Shown: positions 47,760 to 56,477 of the stretch, in pieces
Layout of the letters: the number at the start of each line of letters is the position of its first letter
How positions within the stretch are numbered: position 1 is the stretch's first letter
Program-made: the position numbers and the translations under genes
Origin: Bacteroidales bacterium
Lineage (GTDB): Bacteria > Bacteroidota > Bacteroidia > Bacteroidales > JAFGUD01
Assembly: GCA_016936595.1 (NCBI GenBank)
Contig: JAFGXO010000032.1
Location: forward strand, 1-56,477
DNA length: 56,477 nucleotides
Direction: 5' to 3'
Notes under the pieces: model-generated
The model's input: only the letters and a program-made list of their open reading frames with translations
What the model was told of the DNA's origin: nothing
The model's database searches: none

Positions 47760-49247
47760 TTATTCGTCTCTCGGAGCCCACGAAGCAGTTTTGATTAAAT
47801 CGGGGAATGCGAATGGTTTAAAAATTGATTTTCCTTTTAAAATTCGTAAGCAATCTTGAATCCCCTCGGTTATGCTTGGGTGAGGGTGAATTGTTTTTAA
47901 TACCTGATCAACGCTGTTTTTTTGGTTCATAATATGAGCAATAGAAACAATAAAAGCAGAAGCTTGCGGGCCTGCGGCACGCATACCTAAAATACGCTCT
48001 TCGCCGTCGTTGCTAGCAAGTATTTTAATAAAACCGTTAGTGTTTCGCATTGCTAACGCCCTGTTTATTAGTGCATTAGAATAAAAAACCATTTTGTATG
48101 GAATTTTCATTTCGCGTAAAGTTTTTTCATTTAATCCAACTGCTACAACTTCGGGTTTAAAAAACATTAAGGTTGGCATGTTGTAATAGCTAATAGGGTG
48201 ATTAATTTTATTATACACTCCTCTAACGGCATATCTGCCTTGCATTTCGGCAACACTGTAAAGTTGAGTTTGTCCGGTAATGTCGCCGGCAGCAAAAATA
48301 TTTGTATAACCAAGTTCCGAATAAACACAATTTCTGTCGTCTATAGTTAAATGACCATTTTTAGTTGGTGTTACTCCAATGTTTTTTAAACCTAAATTAT
48401 CAGTATTTGGAATGCGTCCGATTGCTATAAATGCAACATCAACTTCAATAACTTGGCTGTGTCCGTCGTCGTAATCGAGCACAACTTCTAAGCTGTTTTC
48501 TTCTTTTCTGATAGTGCGTAAATTTGCAGTATGGTGAATAATAACGCCGTTATTTTCAAGGTTTTGAGAAACAAAATCGCTCACATCGTCATCTTCAAAT
48601 GGAATAACTCTATGTTGACGGTCGAGTAGGTGAACCTCTGTTTGTTTAAAATTTGAAAAAATTGTGGCAAACTCAGAACCTATAATTCCTGAACCAACAA
48701 TTACCATTTTTTCGGGAAATTCTTTAAGATTAAAAATATCGTTGGAGGTTATAATGCGTTGATGATCAACTTCTATACCCGGATATAATCGGGGGCGAGA
48801 GCCGGTTGCAATAATAAAATTATCGGCTTGAATTTTTTCGGAGGTATCGCCTCTAACAATTTCAATTGTATTTTGATCTATAAAACTGGCATGACCATGT
48901 TTAAGTGTTAAACTTTTATCTGCAAATCGTCCTTTTGTAAGAGTTTCTATTTGCGATTTTATTTGATAAACTTTAATTTGTGCTGCGGCTCTAACCGATT
49001 TTAAAACTTTTCTAAAATCAACTTGTAAACCCGAAGCCCGATAGCCGCGTTCAACATTTGCAGCAATTGCATAATCTTCGGAAAGATGCCAAAGGGTTTT
49101 TGAAGTTAAAGCTCCATGAAAAACACCTGCTCCTCCAAGTGCTGATTTTTCAATAATACAAACATGTTTATTCATGTCTATTGATCGCATTGCTGCCGAA
49201 AATCCGGCCGGACCTGAACCAATTATTATTATGTCGAATTTTTCCAT
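47760..49247 (-). CDS. Pyridine nucleotide-disulfide oxidoreductase family protein, SthA (soluble transhydrogenase)-like
   Basis: FDIIIIGSGPAGFSAAMRSIDMNKHVCIIEK; GGAGVFHGALTSKTLWH lacks the redox CxxxxC; VIVGSGIIGSEFATIF; IFAAGDITG. Confidence 0.85.
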   Translation of the reverse strand: MEKFDIIIIGSGPAGFSAAMRSIDMNKHVCIIEKSALGGAGVFHGALTSKTLWHLSEDYAIAANVERGYRASGLQVDFRKVLKSVRAAAQIKVYQIKSQIETLTKGRFADKSLTLKHGHASFIDQNTIEIVRGDTSEKIQADNFIIATGSRPRLYPGIEVDHQRIITSNDIFNLKEFPEKMVIVGSGIIGSEFATIFSNFKQTEVHLLDRQHRVIPFEDDDVSDFVSQNLENNGVIIHHTANLRTIRKEENSLEVVLDYDDGHSQVIEVDVAFIAIGRIPNTDNLGLKNIGVTPTKNGHLTIDDRNCVYSELGYTNIFAAGDITGQTQLYSVAEMQGRYAVRGVYNKINHPISYYNMPTLMFFKPEVVAVGLNEKTLREMKIPYKMVFYSNALINRALAMRNTNGFIKILASNDGEERILGMRAAGPQASAFIVSIAHIMNQKNSVDQVLKTIHPHPSITEGIQDCLRILKGKSIFKPFAFPDLIKTASWAPRDE

Positions 49248-49461
49248 TTAACTTATTGTTATAATTTTTTCAAAAATAGGATTTTTTTATCTGTTTTAAA
49301 AATTGATTTTAAAATTTATAATATTAAGTGTGTAGTTTGTTGTTAAAAAAAATGTTGTATAAAAAAAACGTTCGGTTGCTGATTTTGGCGATAAAAAAAA
49401 TATATGTTTTGTTTTTTCTTCAAACTTTTTTTTATTTCAAGAAATATTCACACAAAAAAAC

Positions 49462-49498
49462 AAACCCGAATTCAAAATTAACTGAAATCGGGTTTTTT
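49462..49498 (-). terminator. Terminator downstream of T9SS protein gene
   Basis: AAACCCGA...TCGGGTTT with flanking T/A runs. Confidence 0.6.
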
Positions 49499-49523
49499 CT
49501 TCATAATAAACTTAAATTAAAAT

Positions 49524-50216
49524 TTAGTGTCTTATAGCAAATTTTTTGCTTTCGTTACCAATTTTAACTATATAAATGCCATTAGGCAAGTATGATGTGT
49601 TCATATAAAAATTTCCTTTAGCGGAATTAATTGAAAATTGTTGCAACAAACTTCCTTTGATATCATATAACTCAACATATTCTGAATTTAGTACATCATA
49701 AGTAATAAATACTTGATTAGATGCAGGATTTGGAGCAATGGTGATATTATTTTCTGTTACTACCGAAGGAACTCCGGCAAGTGAATAATCGTACATAAAG
49801 CATATTGTTGCAGTGTCGGTATCATCGTTTGTGTTAACAAATTTAAGTCTCATAAAAAAATCTTGGATTGAACTGTTCGACCAGTAATTTAAATGGCCTG
49901 CATCACAAGAATCGGCACCGATAGTTATTCCAAATCCAATATCCTGAGGTCCGGTAGGTGTTGCACAAGTTCCGGCAGTACAAACTTCTACGCCAATAGC
50001 GTCGGCAGGAATATAGATATGTGTTACAATTGCTTTATAAGTTAAATCGGTTGTATGTGCATTGTACACGCTAAAATTGAATTCTTGGTCGGCATTAATA
50101 TAAATTGTGTCGCCGTTGTTATAAACTGTTTCACAATCTGAAGCTTTAACTAAAATTTGAGAAAAAACACTATTAGTAACAAATACTAAAAAGGCAAAAA
50201 AGATAATTTTTTTCAT
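49524..50216 (-). CDS. Secreted protein with T9SS type A C-terminal sorting domain
   Basis: ITIAPNPASNQVFITYDVLNSEYVELYDIKGSLLQQF...YLPNGIYIVKIGNESKKFAIRH. Confidence 0.92.
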   Translation of the reverse strand: MKKIIFFAFLVFVTNSVFSQILVKASDCETVYNNGDTIYINADQEFNFSVYNAHTTDLTYKAIVTHIYIPADAIGVEVCTAGTCATPTGPQDIGFGITIGADSCDAGHLNYWSNSSIQDFFMRLKFVNTNDDTDTATICFMYDYSLAGVPSVVTENNITIAPNPASNQVFITYDVLNSEYVELYDIKGSLLQQFSINSAKGNFYMNTSYLPNGIYIVKIGNESKKFAIRH

Positions 50217-50251
50217 GATAATTAATTTTGTGATTTTAAATTACAATTTAT

Positions 50252-51463
50252 TTATGAATTAACCCAATCTGATAAATAGTTGTACTTTTCTGTAAGACTA
50301 CCATTTTCTGTAATGGTTGCACGTTTAATAACAGATTCTGTATCGTTTCTAAATAAAAAAGGGAAAATATTATCGATAAGGGTTTTACTAAAGTCTTCGG
50401 ATGAATCGCGAGGTAATTCGCCGGGCAAATTATCTATTGCCATAACCGAAATATTTTTTTCGTTGCTAAAAGCCGGTTCTTCTTTTTGTGTTTGAATATT
50501 GTAATCGTAAAATGGTTCAGCAATAGTAGATGCTCTGAGCGTTGATGCAATAGGTTGTTTTATATCACAAGAAACATCGGCAACAACTTTAATATTAAAG
50601 TTGGTTTGTTTTGTTTGTTCTGTGGTAATAAATTGAGGCGATTTTGGATGCCAAAAATGGCAAGCTACGTAAATATCTGCTACTTTAGTATATGGTTCAA
50701 AGGTAGTTTCGTATTCTTGCGGATTTGCAAAAAAATGAGGGTATTCAAATTTTTTCCCGTGCTTGTGTTTAACGTAATGTGGTGGTTCAACCTTAGCAAA
50801 TACTGCTTCATTAAAAGATTTTTTTAAAAACTCTTCGGGTGTAACTTCTTTAATGCCAAAAGCTTTAAGGGTTTCAGTTGCACCAATAGCTACACGTCCG
50901 CCGCCTGTGATTACAATTTTTAATGGTTTTAGTTGTATGTTTTTGCAGTGTTCGTACATTTCTTTTTTGTCGAGGTATTCGTTTGCCGGTTTTATGTTAA
51001 AATCACCAGAACGAAGCCCCCATGCACGCATTCCGTTATATGCTCCAACTACGCCTGCCCATTTACCAAAAGCAACTAATCGCATGCCTTTAGTGTTTGT
51101 TAGATATTCATAGTCGATTAAATTAATTTTTTTGTTGATTATGGCTTTTAATAAAGGTTTGTTGTAGGGTTGTTTTTTTGCAACGTGGGAGAAAAATAAA
51201 TAGGTTTTGTTTGGAATTAATGCTTCAATTTTTACTTCTTTTACACCAATTAAAATATCACAATCCGATAAATCTTCTTTTAAAGTTAGTCCTTTTGATA
51301 AATATTCTTCATCTTTAAAAGCTCTTAAAATGCTTGGTTGAACAAAAAGATCAACATTGGGAAATTTTTGCAACATTTCTATTGCTGTATTGGGGGTTAA
51401 AGCAGCTCGTTTATCGGGTGGATTTTTTGTTTCTTTTAATAAACCTAATTTTATTTTCTTCAT
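50252..51463 (-). CDS. Alanine dehydrogenase/saccharopine dehydrogenase-like NAD(P)-dependent protein
   Basis: KLGLLKETKNPPDKRAALTP; RLVAFGKWAGVVGAYNGMRAWGLR; VVADVSCDIKQPIASTLRASTIAEPFYDY. Confidence 0.85.
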   Translation of the reverse strand: MKKIKLGLLKETKNPPDKRAALTPNTAIEMLQKFPNVDLFVQPSILRAFKDEEYLSKGLTLKEDLSDCDILIGVKEVKIEALIPNKTYLFFSHVAKKQPYNKPLLKAIINKKINLIDYEYLTNTKGMRLVAFGKWAGVVGAYNGMRAWGLRSGDFNIKPANEYLDKKEMYEHCKNIQLKPLKIVITGGGRVAIGATETLKAFGIKEVTPEEFLKKSFNEAVFAKVEPPHYVKHKHGKKFEYPHFFANPQEYETTFEPYTKVADIYVACHFWHPKSPQFITTEQTKQTNFNIKVVADVSCDIKQPIASTLRASTIAEPFYDYNIQTQKEEPAFSNEKNISVMAIDNLPGELPRDSSEDFSKTLIDNIFPFLFRNDTESVIKRATITENGSLTEKYNYLSDWVNS

Positions 51464-51711
51464 GTAAATTATTTTTTATATTTTTTAGCTTTCTTGCAAA
51501 ATTAATATTTTTAATTTATCTAAAAAATTCATGTTATTAACCTGTTTGTTTTTAAAACTTTGAATTGAATGGATTAGAGGATATTTTATTCAAAATATAA
51601 ATTTTTTTTATCTTTGGCTTTAAAAAATATGCTTACATTTTGTGAATTAAATAAGCAAATGCAGGTTAGTGATATTTTGAATATATTTTAGTAGTTTTTA
51701 TAACTTGATAA

Positions 51712-53901
51712 ATGATAAAAATGGATGGAAAATCAATAAATAGACGAAAAAAAACTAACAATTATAGTGAAAACACAAAAACAATAGTTGAAAATGAGGA
51801 AATAATTAAAAATCCATCAAATATTGATGACAAAAAAACAGAAACAAATATTAATTTTGATGTCAAAAAAAATGTTATATATCTTTTTTTACTTGTAGTT
51901 GTTACTTTTGGGGTTTTTTCGCCAACATTTAAAAATACTTTTACAAATTGGGACGATGGTAAATATGTTGCCGAAAATCCTTTAATTCAACCTTTAAATT
52001 TTGAAACCGTAAAAGAAATTTTCTTTTCAAAAGATTTAGGGAAACGCTATTGGATGGGGAATTATCACCCCTTAACAATGTTGTCGTTGAGCATAAATTA
52101 CGCTTTTTCGGAGGTTGATGATGATGGTAATGCCAATGCTTTTGGTTTTCAGCTTGTGAATATTATTCTGCATGTTTTAAACACATTATTAGTGTTTTTT
52201 GTGATAAAATTATTGTTGAAAAATTTGAATATTGCTTTTTTTGCCGCAATTTTGTTTGGTATTCACACATTACACGTTGAAAGTGTTTCTTGGATTGCCG
52301 AGCGTAAAGATGTTTTATATACTTTTTTCTTTCTTTTAGGGTTGCTTTCGTATATTAAATATTCTTATGATTTTAAAATTCGTAACTATTTATTTGCTTT
52401 TCTGTTTTTCTTTCTGAGTTTATTGTCTAAAGGTCAGGCAGTTACATTGGCTGTAACGATAATTTTAATTGATTATTTTAAAGACCGAAAATTATTAAGC
52501 ACCAGAGTAATTGTAGAAAAATTATTATTTTTAATTTTGGCTTTTGTATTTGGTTTAATAGCAGTTACGGCACAAAAAGAAGGCAATGCTCTTCAGGTAA
52601 TTAACTCAACTCCTTTTTTAAATAGAATTGGAATAGCAAGTTATGGTTTTACGGTGTATATTTTAAAATTATTTGTACCAATAAATTTAAGTGCAGTTTA
52701 CCCATATCCCGATATTGTGCACCAAACAATTCCGGCGTATTTTTGGCTTGGCTTAATAACTGTTGCTTTAACAGCCTTTGCTGCTTTTAAAACAATGAAA
52801 TCTAATAAAATTATCTTTTTAGGGATTGGTTTTTTTGTGGTTAATATTGTTTTGCTTTTACAATTATTGCCAGTTGGAAGTGCTATATATGCAGATAGAT
52901 ACGTGTACATTCCTTCTATTGGATTTTATTTAATTTTTGCGTATTTTTTAAATAAAGTGAAAGATAAAAACATGCAATTTGTAATTCTAAGCGTTTATGT
53001 TGTCACTCTTTCATTTTTTACAATAAATAGAATTGATGATTGGAAAGACAGCACCACTTTGTGGGAAGACGTAGTTGTAAAACAGCCAAATTCGGTTGTT
53101 GCGTGGAATAATCTTGGAAGTGAGTATAATAGGACAGCAACATATTATTTAGATTCCGGAAATGTTCAAAAATTTGAAGAATATTCAAACAAAGCTATCG
53201 ATTGCTTTAATACAGCTATTATCCAAAAACCTGATTATACGAGTGCTTTTTATAATCGTGGATTTTCAAAATTTAACATTGCTGATTTTTCCGGCGACAC
53301 TACTATAATGCTGTCGGCTCTCGAAGATTTTAATAGTTCTATTTCAACTGATATTGAATTTTTTGAAGGTTATTTGCAGCGTGGTATTATTTACGATTGG
53401 CTTGGAAATTATCAAAAAGCAATTATTGATTTTAATTATGCTTTAAAATTCAGACCAAAAAATACACGCTTGATTGTTAACAGGGGTACAACAAAAGGCA
53501 AAACCGGCGACTATGATGGTGCTATTGATGATTTTAATTTAGCAATTAGTATAAATCCCGACCAACCACAGGCATATTCAAACAGAGGTTTAGCTTATGC
53601 TTTTAAAAAGGAATATGAATTGGCTATTGCAGATTATACAACATCTTTAAATTTTGAAAACGACGGAAAAACTTTTTTTAACAGGGGTATTGCATATTTT
53701 AGAATTGAAGATTATTCAAATGCAATTATTGATTTTGAAAAAGCAATTATGTTAAATTTTGCAATCGGTGAACTTTATTTTTATAAAGCTTTAAGTGAAC
53801 AAAATTTATCTCAAAAAGAAAAAGCTTGCGAAGATATGCAAAATGCTGTAAATAAAGGGTTTAAGCCGGCTTTAAATTATTTGCAAATTTTTTGTGGGTA
53901 A
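51712..53901 (+). CDS. TMTC-like multi-TM protein with C-terminal TPR repeats (PMT-like glycosyltransferase superfamily)
   Basis: NWDDGKYVAENPLIQPL; NYHPLTMLSLSINYAF; GIHTLHVESVSWIAERKDVLYTFFFLLGLLSYI; TPR units near the C-terminus. Confidence 0.85.
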   Translation: MIKMDGKSINRRKKTNNYSENTKTIVENEEIIKNPSNIDDKKTETNINFDVKKNVIYLFLLVVVTFGVFSPTFKNTFTNWDDGKYVAENPLIQPLNFETVKEIFFSKDLGKRYWMGNYHPLTMLSLSINYAFSEVDDDGNANAFGFQLVNIILHVLNTLLVFFVIKLLLKNLNIAFFAAILFGIHTLHVESVSWIAERKDVLYTFFFLLGLLSYIKYSYDFKIRNYLFAFLFFFLSLLSKGQAVTLAVTIILIDYFKDRKLLSTRVIVEKLLFLILAFVFGLIAVTAQKEGNALQVINSTPFLNRIGIASYGFTVYILKLFVPINLSAVYPYPDIVHQTIPAYFWLGLITVALTAFAAFKTMKSNKIIFLGIGFFVVNIVLLLQLLPVGSAIYADRYVYIPSIGFYLIFAYFLNKVKDKNMQFVILSVYVVTLSFFTINRIDDWKDSTTLWEDVVVKQPNSVVAWNNLGSEYNRTATYYLDSGNVQKFEEYSNKAIDCFNTAIIQKPDYTSAFYNRGFSKFNIADFSGDTTIMLSALEDFNSSISTDIEFFEGYLQRGIIYDWLGNYQKAIIDFNYALKFRPKNTRLIVNRGTTKGKTGDYDGAIDDFNLAISINPDQPQAYSNRGLAYAFKKEYELAIADYTTSLNFENDGKTFFNRGIAYFRIEDYSNAIIDFEKAIMLNFAIGELYFYKALSEQNLSQKEKACEDMQNAVNKGFKPALNYLQIFCG

Positions 53902-53928
53902 TAAGTTTTCCAATATTTTTTAAAAAAA

Positions 53929-53958
53929 AGAACGCAAAATATTTTTGTTTTGCGTTCT
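53929..53958. terminator. Bidirectional terminator between convergent genes
   Basis: AGAACGCAAAA-tatttttg-TTTTGCGTTCT, 11-bp stem, A/T flanks. Confidence 0.8.
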
Positions 53959-53979
53959 TATTAATTTTATCTTTTAAAG

Positions 53980-54546
53980 TTAAACGCTCATAATATCTTT
54001 TTGTTTTGCGTCGATAACTTTGTCAATTTTTGCAGTAAATTCATCAGTAATTTTTTGAATATCGTCTTGTACGCCTTTAGATTCATCTTCAGAAATTTCT
54101 TTGCTTTTTTCTAATTGTTTAATTTCAGCAATTGTATCTCTTCTGATGTTACGAACAGCAATTTTAGCGTTTTCGCCTTCGTTTTTAACCATTTTAGACA
54201 TTTGTTGACGGCGTTCTTCGGTAAGTTCGGGTACAACAATACGAATAATTTCGCCATTATTTACCGGATTAAACCCCAAATTAGCTTTTAAAATTGCTTT
54301 TTCAACTTCGCCAATCATTTTCTTTTCCCAAGGTTGAATTACAATTGTTCGGGCATCTGAAGTTCCTACATTTGCCATTTGCGTTAAAGCAGTTAACGAC
54401 CCGTAGTAGTCAACTTTTACATCTTTTAACATTGCCGGCGATGCCTTGCCTGCTCTAATTTTTGTTAATTCTGATTCTAAGTGGTTTAATGCCTTATCCA
54501 TACGGTCTTTGGCATCGTCCATATAAATTTCAACTTCTTCGTTCAT
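53980..54546 (-). CDS. frr: Ribosome recycling factor
   Basis: MDKALNHLESELTKIRAGKASPAMLKDVKVDYYGSLTALTQMANV; IRIVVPELTEERRQQMSKMVKNEGENAKIAVRNIRRD. Confidence 0.97.
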   Translation of the reverse strand: MNEEVEIYMDDAKDRMDKALNHLESELTKIRAGKASPAMLKDVKVDYYGSLTALTQMANVGTSDARTIVIQPWEKKMIGEVEKAILKANLGFNPVNNGEIIRIVVPELTEERRQQMSKMVKNEGENAKIAVRNIRRDTIAEIKQLEKSKEISEDESKGVQDDIQKITDEFTAKIDKVIDAKQKDIMSV

Positions 54547-54658
54547 TTTGTGATTGGTTTTTGTTTAAACGCCGCAAATATACCCTTTTTTTGAATATTT
54601 TCCAATTTTTAATTTTCAATGTTCTATTTAAGAGCATTTTTAAAACCTCCTTATATAT

Positions 54659-55420
54659 TTAAATAATATTTGAATGACGAATTACAAACTCATCGCAAAA
54701 TTTGTTATAGTCGGTTGCTCCATTACTATTGGGTTTGTATTGAAAAATATCAACTCCGTCTTTTGACGATTCTGCAAGATGAATGTTCTGTCGTATTTTT
54801 GCGGTGTAAAGTTTTTCATTAAAAAACACCTCAACTGTATTTTTAATTTCTTGATGAGAGCTAACTCTGGCGTCAAAAAAAGTAAGCAAAACGCCCTCTA
54901 CTGTTAGCATTTTATTTGCTTTTCGTTTTATTTTATTAACTACGCTTATTATTCGCGTAAGTCCTTTTACAGCAAGATAATGAGCTTGTAAAGGAATTAA
55001 AATTTCGTCGGCAGCTATAAAAGCGTTTATTGTTAATATTCCAAGAGAAGGTGGACAGTCGATTAATGTATAATCGTAGTCGTTTCTTACTTCATCTAAA
55101 AAAATTTTTAATAAATATTGATTGTTTGTCAGGTCTTGAGTATCGAGCAAAAAATTAGCCAAATCGCTGCGGGTTGGTACAATATGGATATTATTATTTA
55201 CAGCAAATGCTTGTTTTTCTTTTTTATCTTTAATAATTTCATATATAGAAGTTTGAAATTTTGTAACGCCAAAACAGTAAGTTAAATTTGCTTGTGGGTC
55301 AAAATCAATAAGTAGAACTTTTTTGCCTCGATTTGCTAAACCGGCTGCAAGATTAACAGTGGTTGTGGTTTTGCCTACTCCGCCTTTATTATTGCTTAAT
55401 GCTATTATTTTTCCTTCCAT
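54659..55420 (-). CDS. ParA/Soj family ATPase
   Basis: IALSNNKGGVGKTTTTVNLAAGLANRGKKVLLIDFDPQANLT; YTLIDCPPSLGILTINAFIAADEILIPLQAHYLAVKGL. Confidence 0.93.
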   Translation of the reverse strand: MEGKIIALSNNKGGVGKTTTTVNLAAGLANRGKKVLLIDFDPQANLTYCFGVTKFQTSIYEIIKDKKEKQAFAVNNNIHIVPTRSDLANFLLDTQDLTNNQYLLKIFLDEVRNDYDYTLIDCPPSLGILTINAFIAADEILIPLQAHYLAVKGLTRIISVVNKIKRKANKMLTVEGVLLTFFDARVSSHQEIKNTVEVFFNEKLYTAKIRQNIHLAESSKDGVDIFQYKPNSNGATDYNKFCDEFVIRHSNII

Positions 55421-55465
55421 TTTAAAAATTTTATAAAAATAATAATTATCAGCTAAATTTTAAAA

Positions 55466-55549
55466 TTATTCTGCTTTAATTAACTTAATTATTACTGCAT
55501 CAACTTCGGTGGCTGATTGTTTTAAACTGTTTTTTTTTGCCGATTGATA
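55466..55549 (-). pseudogene. Short C-terminal gene fragment (YQSAKKNSLKQSATEVDAVIIKLIKAE*)
   Basis: Open frame of coding-like composition bounded by stops, 46 bp upstream of parA. Confidence 0.35.
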
Positions 55550-55652
55550 TTAAAATGTTACGTTATACGTTACGTGATTAATTGAAGTTGTGCTATTTTC
55601 AACAATTAAATAATTTGTAGTTTTTTTAGAATTAACAATAAAACTTGTTATG

Positions 55653-55841
55653 TTACTTGAAAAAAAATTGATTTTGAGTTTTAATATCCTCATTTAGGTA
55701 CGCAGATGCTGCATAACCACCGCTTGATGGTTCTATTTGAACAGAATAAAATACCGGAAGATACACAATATCTATATAATCTATTTTTCGATTATTGAAA
55801 GTTGTAGGAGGATTGTTTTCTGTAACAATAAAATTATAATT
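55653..55841 (-). pseudogene. C-terminal gene fragment (NYNFIVTENNPPTTFNNRKIDYIDIVYLPVFYSVQIEPSSGGYAASAYLNEDIKTQNQFFFK*)
   Basis: Open minus-strand frame without start codon, abutting an IS1182-type transposase remnant. Confidence 0.4.
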
Positions 55842-55858
55842 TTAAGCATTGTTCTTGG

Positions 55859-56029
55859 TTAATAAGGAGGTTTGCCTTCTTTTGAAAAATCCTTCAATAA
55901 TGGTTCAATACGAATATGATTTACAAATTCATCAACAACTCTTAACAAATGATTTTTTGCAATTAAATCTTCAAGGTTTAATAGAAACATTGAGAGTTGA
56001 TTTTTATTTGTATCTTTGAATCGTTTCAT
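55859..56029 (-). pseudogene. N-terminal remnant of an IS1182-type transposase
   Basis: MKRFKDTNKNQLSMFLLNLEDLIAKNHLLRVVDEFVNHIRIEPLLKDFSKEGKPPY* then (readthrough) PRTMLK; matches the remembered IS1182 N-terminal pattern L..L.ELI...HLVR.V......D..... Confidence 0.75.
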
Positions 56030-56209
56030 AATTTAAAATTTATGCTCAAATTTAGTAATTTATCGAATACCAGCAAAACGCGCTATGTTGAGCATCGTAA
56101 CTCATTAATAATCAATGCATCACGGCGTTTACGAGTCGTCGATTATCAAACGGTTAGATAGTTGTATCGATTTTAATATATTTTAACATTTTAGTGTTGA
56201 TACAATCCC

Positions 56210-56443
56210 GACCCGTATGTAGTGGGGAACTTTAGTACCACAAAAAAGTCCCGAAGGGACGACCCGTATGTAGTGGGGAACTTTAGTACCACAAAAAAGT
56301 CCCGGAGGGACGACCCGTATGTAGTGGGGAACTTTAGTGTCACAAAAAAGTCCCGGAGGGACGACCCGTATGTAGTGGGGTACTTTAGTGCCACAAAAAA
56401 GTCCCGGAGGGACGACCCGTATGTAGTGGGGTACTTTAGTGCC
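56210..56443. repeat. 51-bp tandem repeat, about 4.6 copies
   Basis: Units starting at 56210, 56261, 56312, 56363, 56414 (partial): GACCCGTATGTAGTGGGGAACTTTAGTACCACAAAAAAGTCCCGAAGGGAC; internal GTCCC-gRa-GGGAC hairpin. Confidence 0.95.
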
Positions 56444-56477
56444 CCCAAATATAAAATAACATTTTTATAATACACCA

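Noticed and set aside
54659-55420. Plasmid or chromosomal parAB partition locus
   Set aside because: Only ParA seen; no ParB or parS-like repeats nearby
56210-56443. CRISPR array
   Set aside because: Units are contiguous and near-identical with no unique spacers and no cas genes
56191-56475. Two overlapping antisense ORFs (56191..56475 - and 56222..56470 +) as proteins
   Set aside because: They arise because the 51-bp repeat is a multiple of 3; no start-site context or signal, repetitive composition
1-56477. tRNA, rRNA, tmRNA or known riboswitch
   Set aside because: No cloverleaf, CCA-type or riboswitch core recognised by eye; a tRNAscan/Infernal run would be needed to exclude them

Overview
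This is a 56.5-kb, AT-rich chromosomal window from a member of the Bacteroidetes, probably an anaerobic Bacteroidales-like lineage. Evidence for this is the SusC/SusD/SusE proteins, a T9SS C-terminal sorting domain, a BACON domain, LytTR regulators and TAnnTTTG promoter elements. Most of it is ordinary housekeeping or transport: RbfA, FtsX, HemW, FolA, GlpD, Aat/ClpS, Frr, ParA, PPK2 and an MFS/POT transporter.

Regions that deserve a second look:
(1) An ORP-like gene cluster at 16.4-21.9 kb. It has a DUF134 regulator, a Gly/Asn-rich small protein, a zinc-ribbon protein, two ferredoxin-MinD ATPases, two NifX/NifB-like proteins, a metallo-beta-lactamase-fold protein and a DUF89 protein. A palindrome sits exactly between the predicted -33 and -7 promoter boxes.
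(2) An orphan N6-adenine methyltransferase fused to a HTH domain.
(3) An enzyme-less SusCDE locus with a perfect LacI-type palindrome upstream.
(4) A decaying tandem duplication at 0-3.4 kb that left a relic of the neighbouring TonB-receptor 3' end.
(5) A 166-bp imperfect palindrome with terminal inverted repeats next to an AbiEii-like toxin pair.
(6) Tandem small secreted paralogs next to a propeller histidine kinase.
(7) A truncated IS1182-type transposase remnant and a 51-bp tandem repeat that is open on both strands.

No rRNA, tRNA or CRISPR array was recognised. All family calls come from reading motifs and have not been checked by database search.
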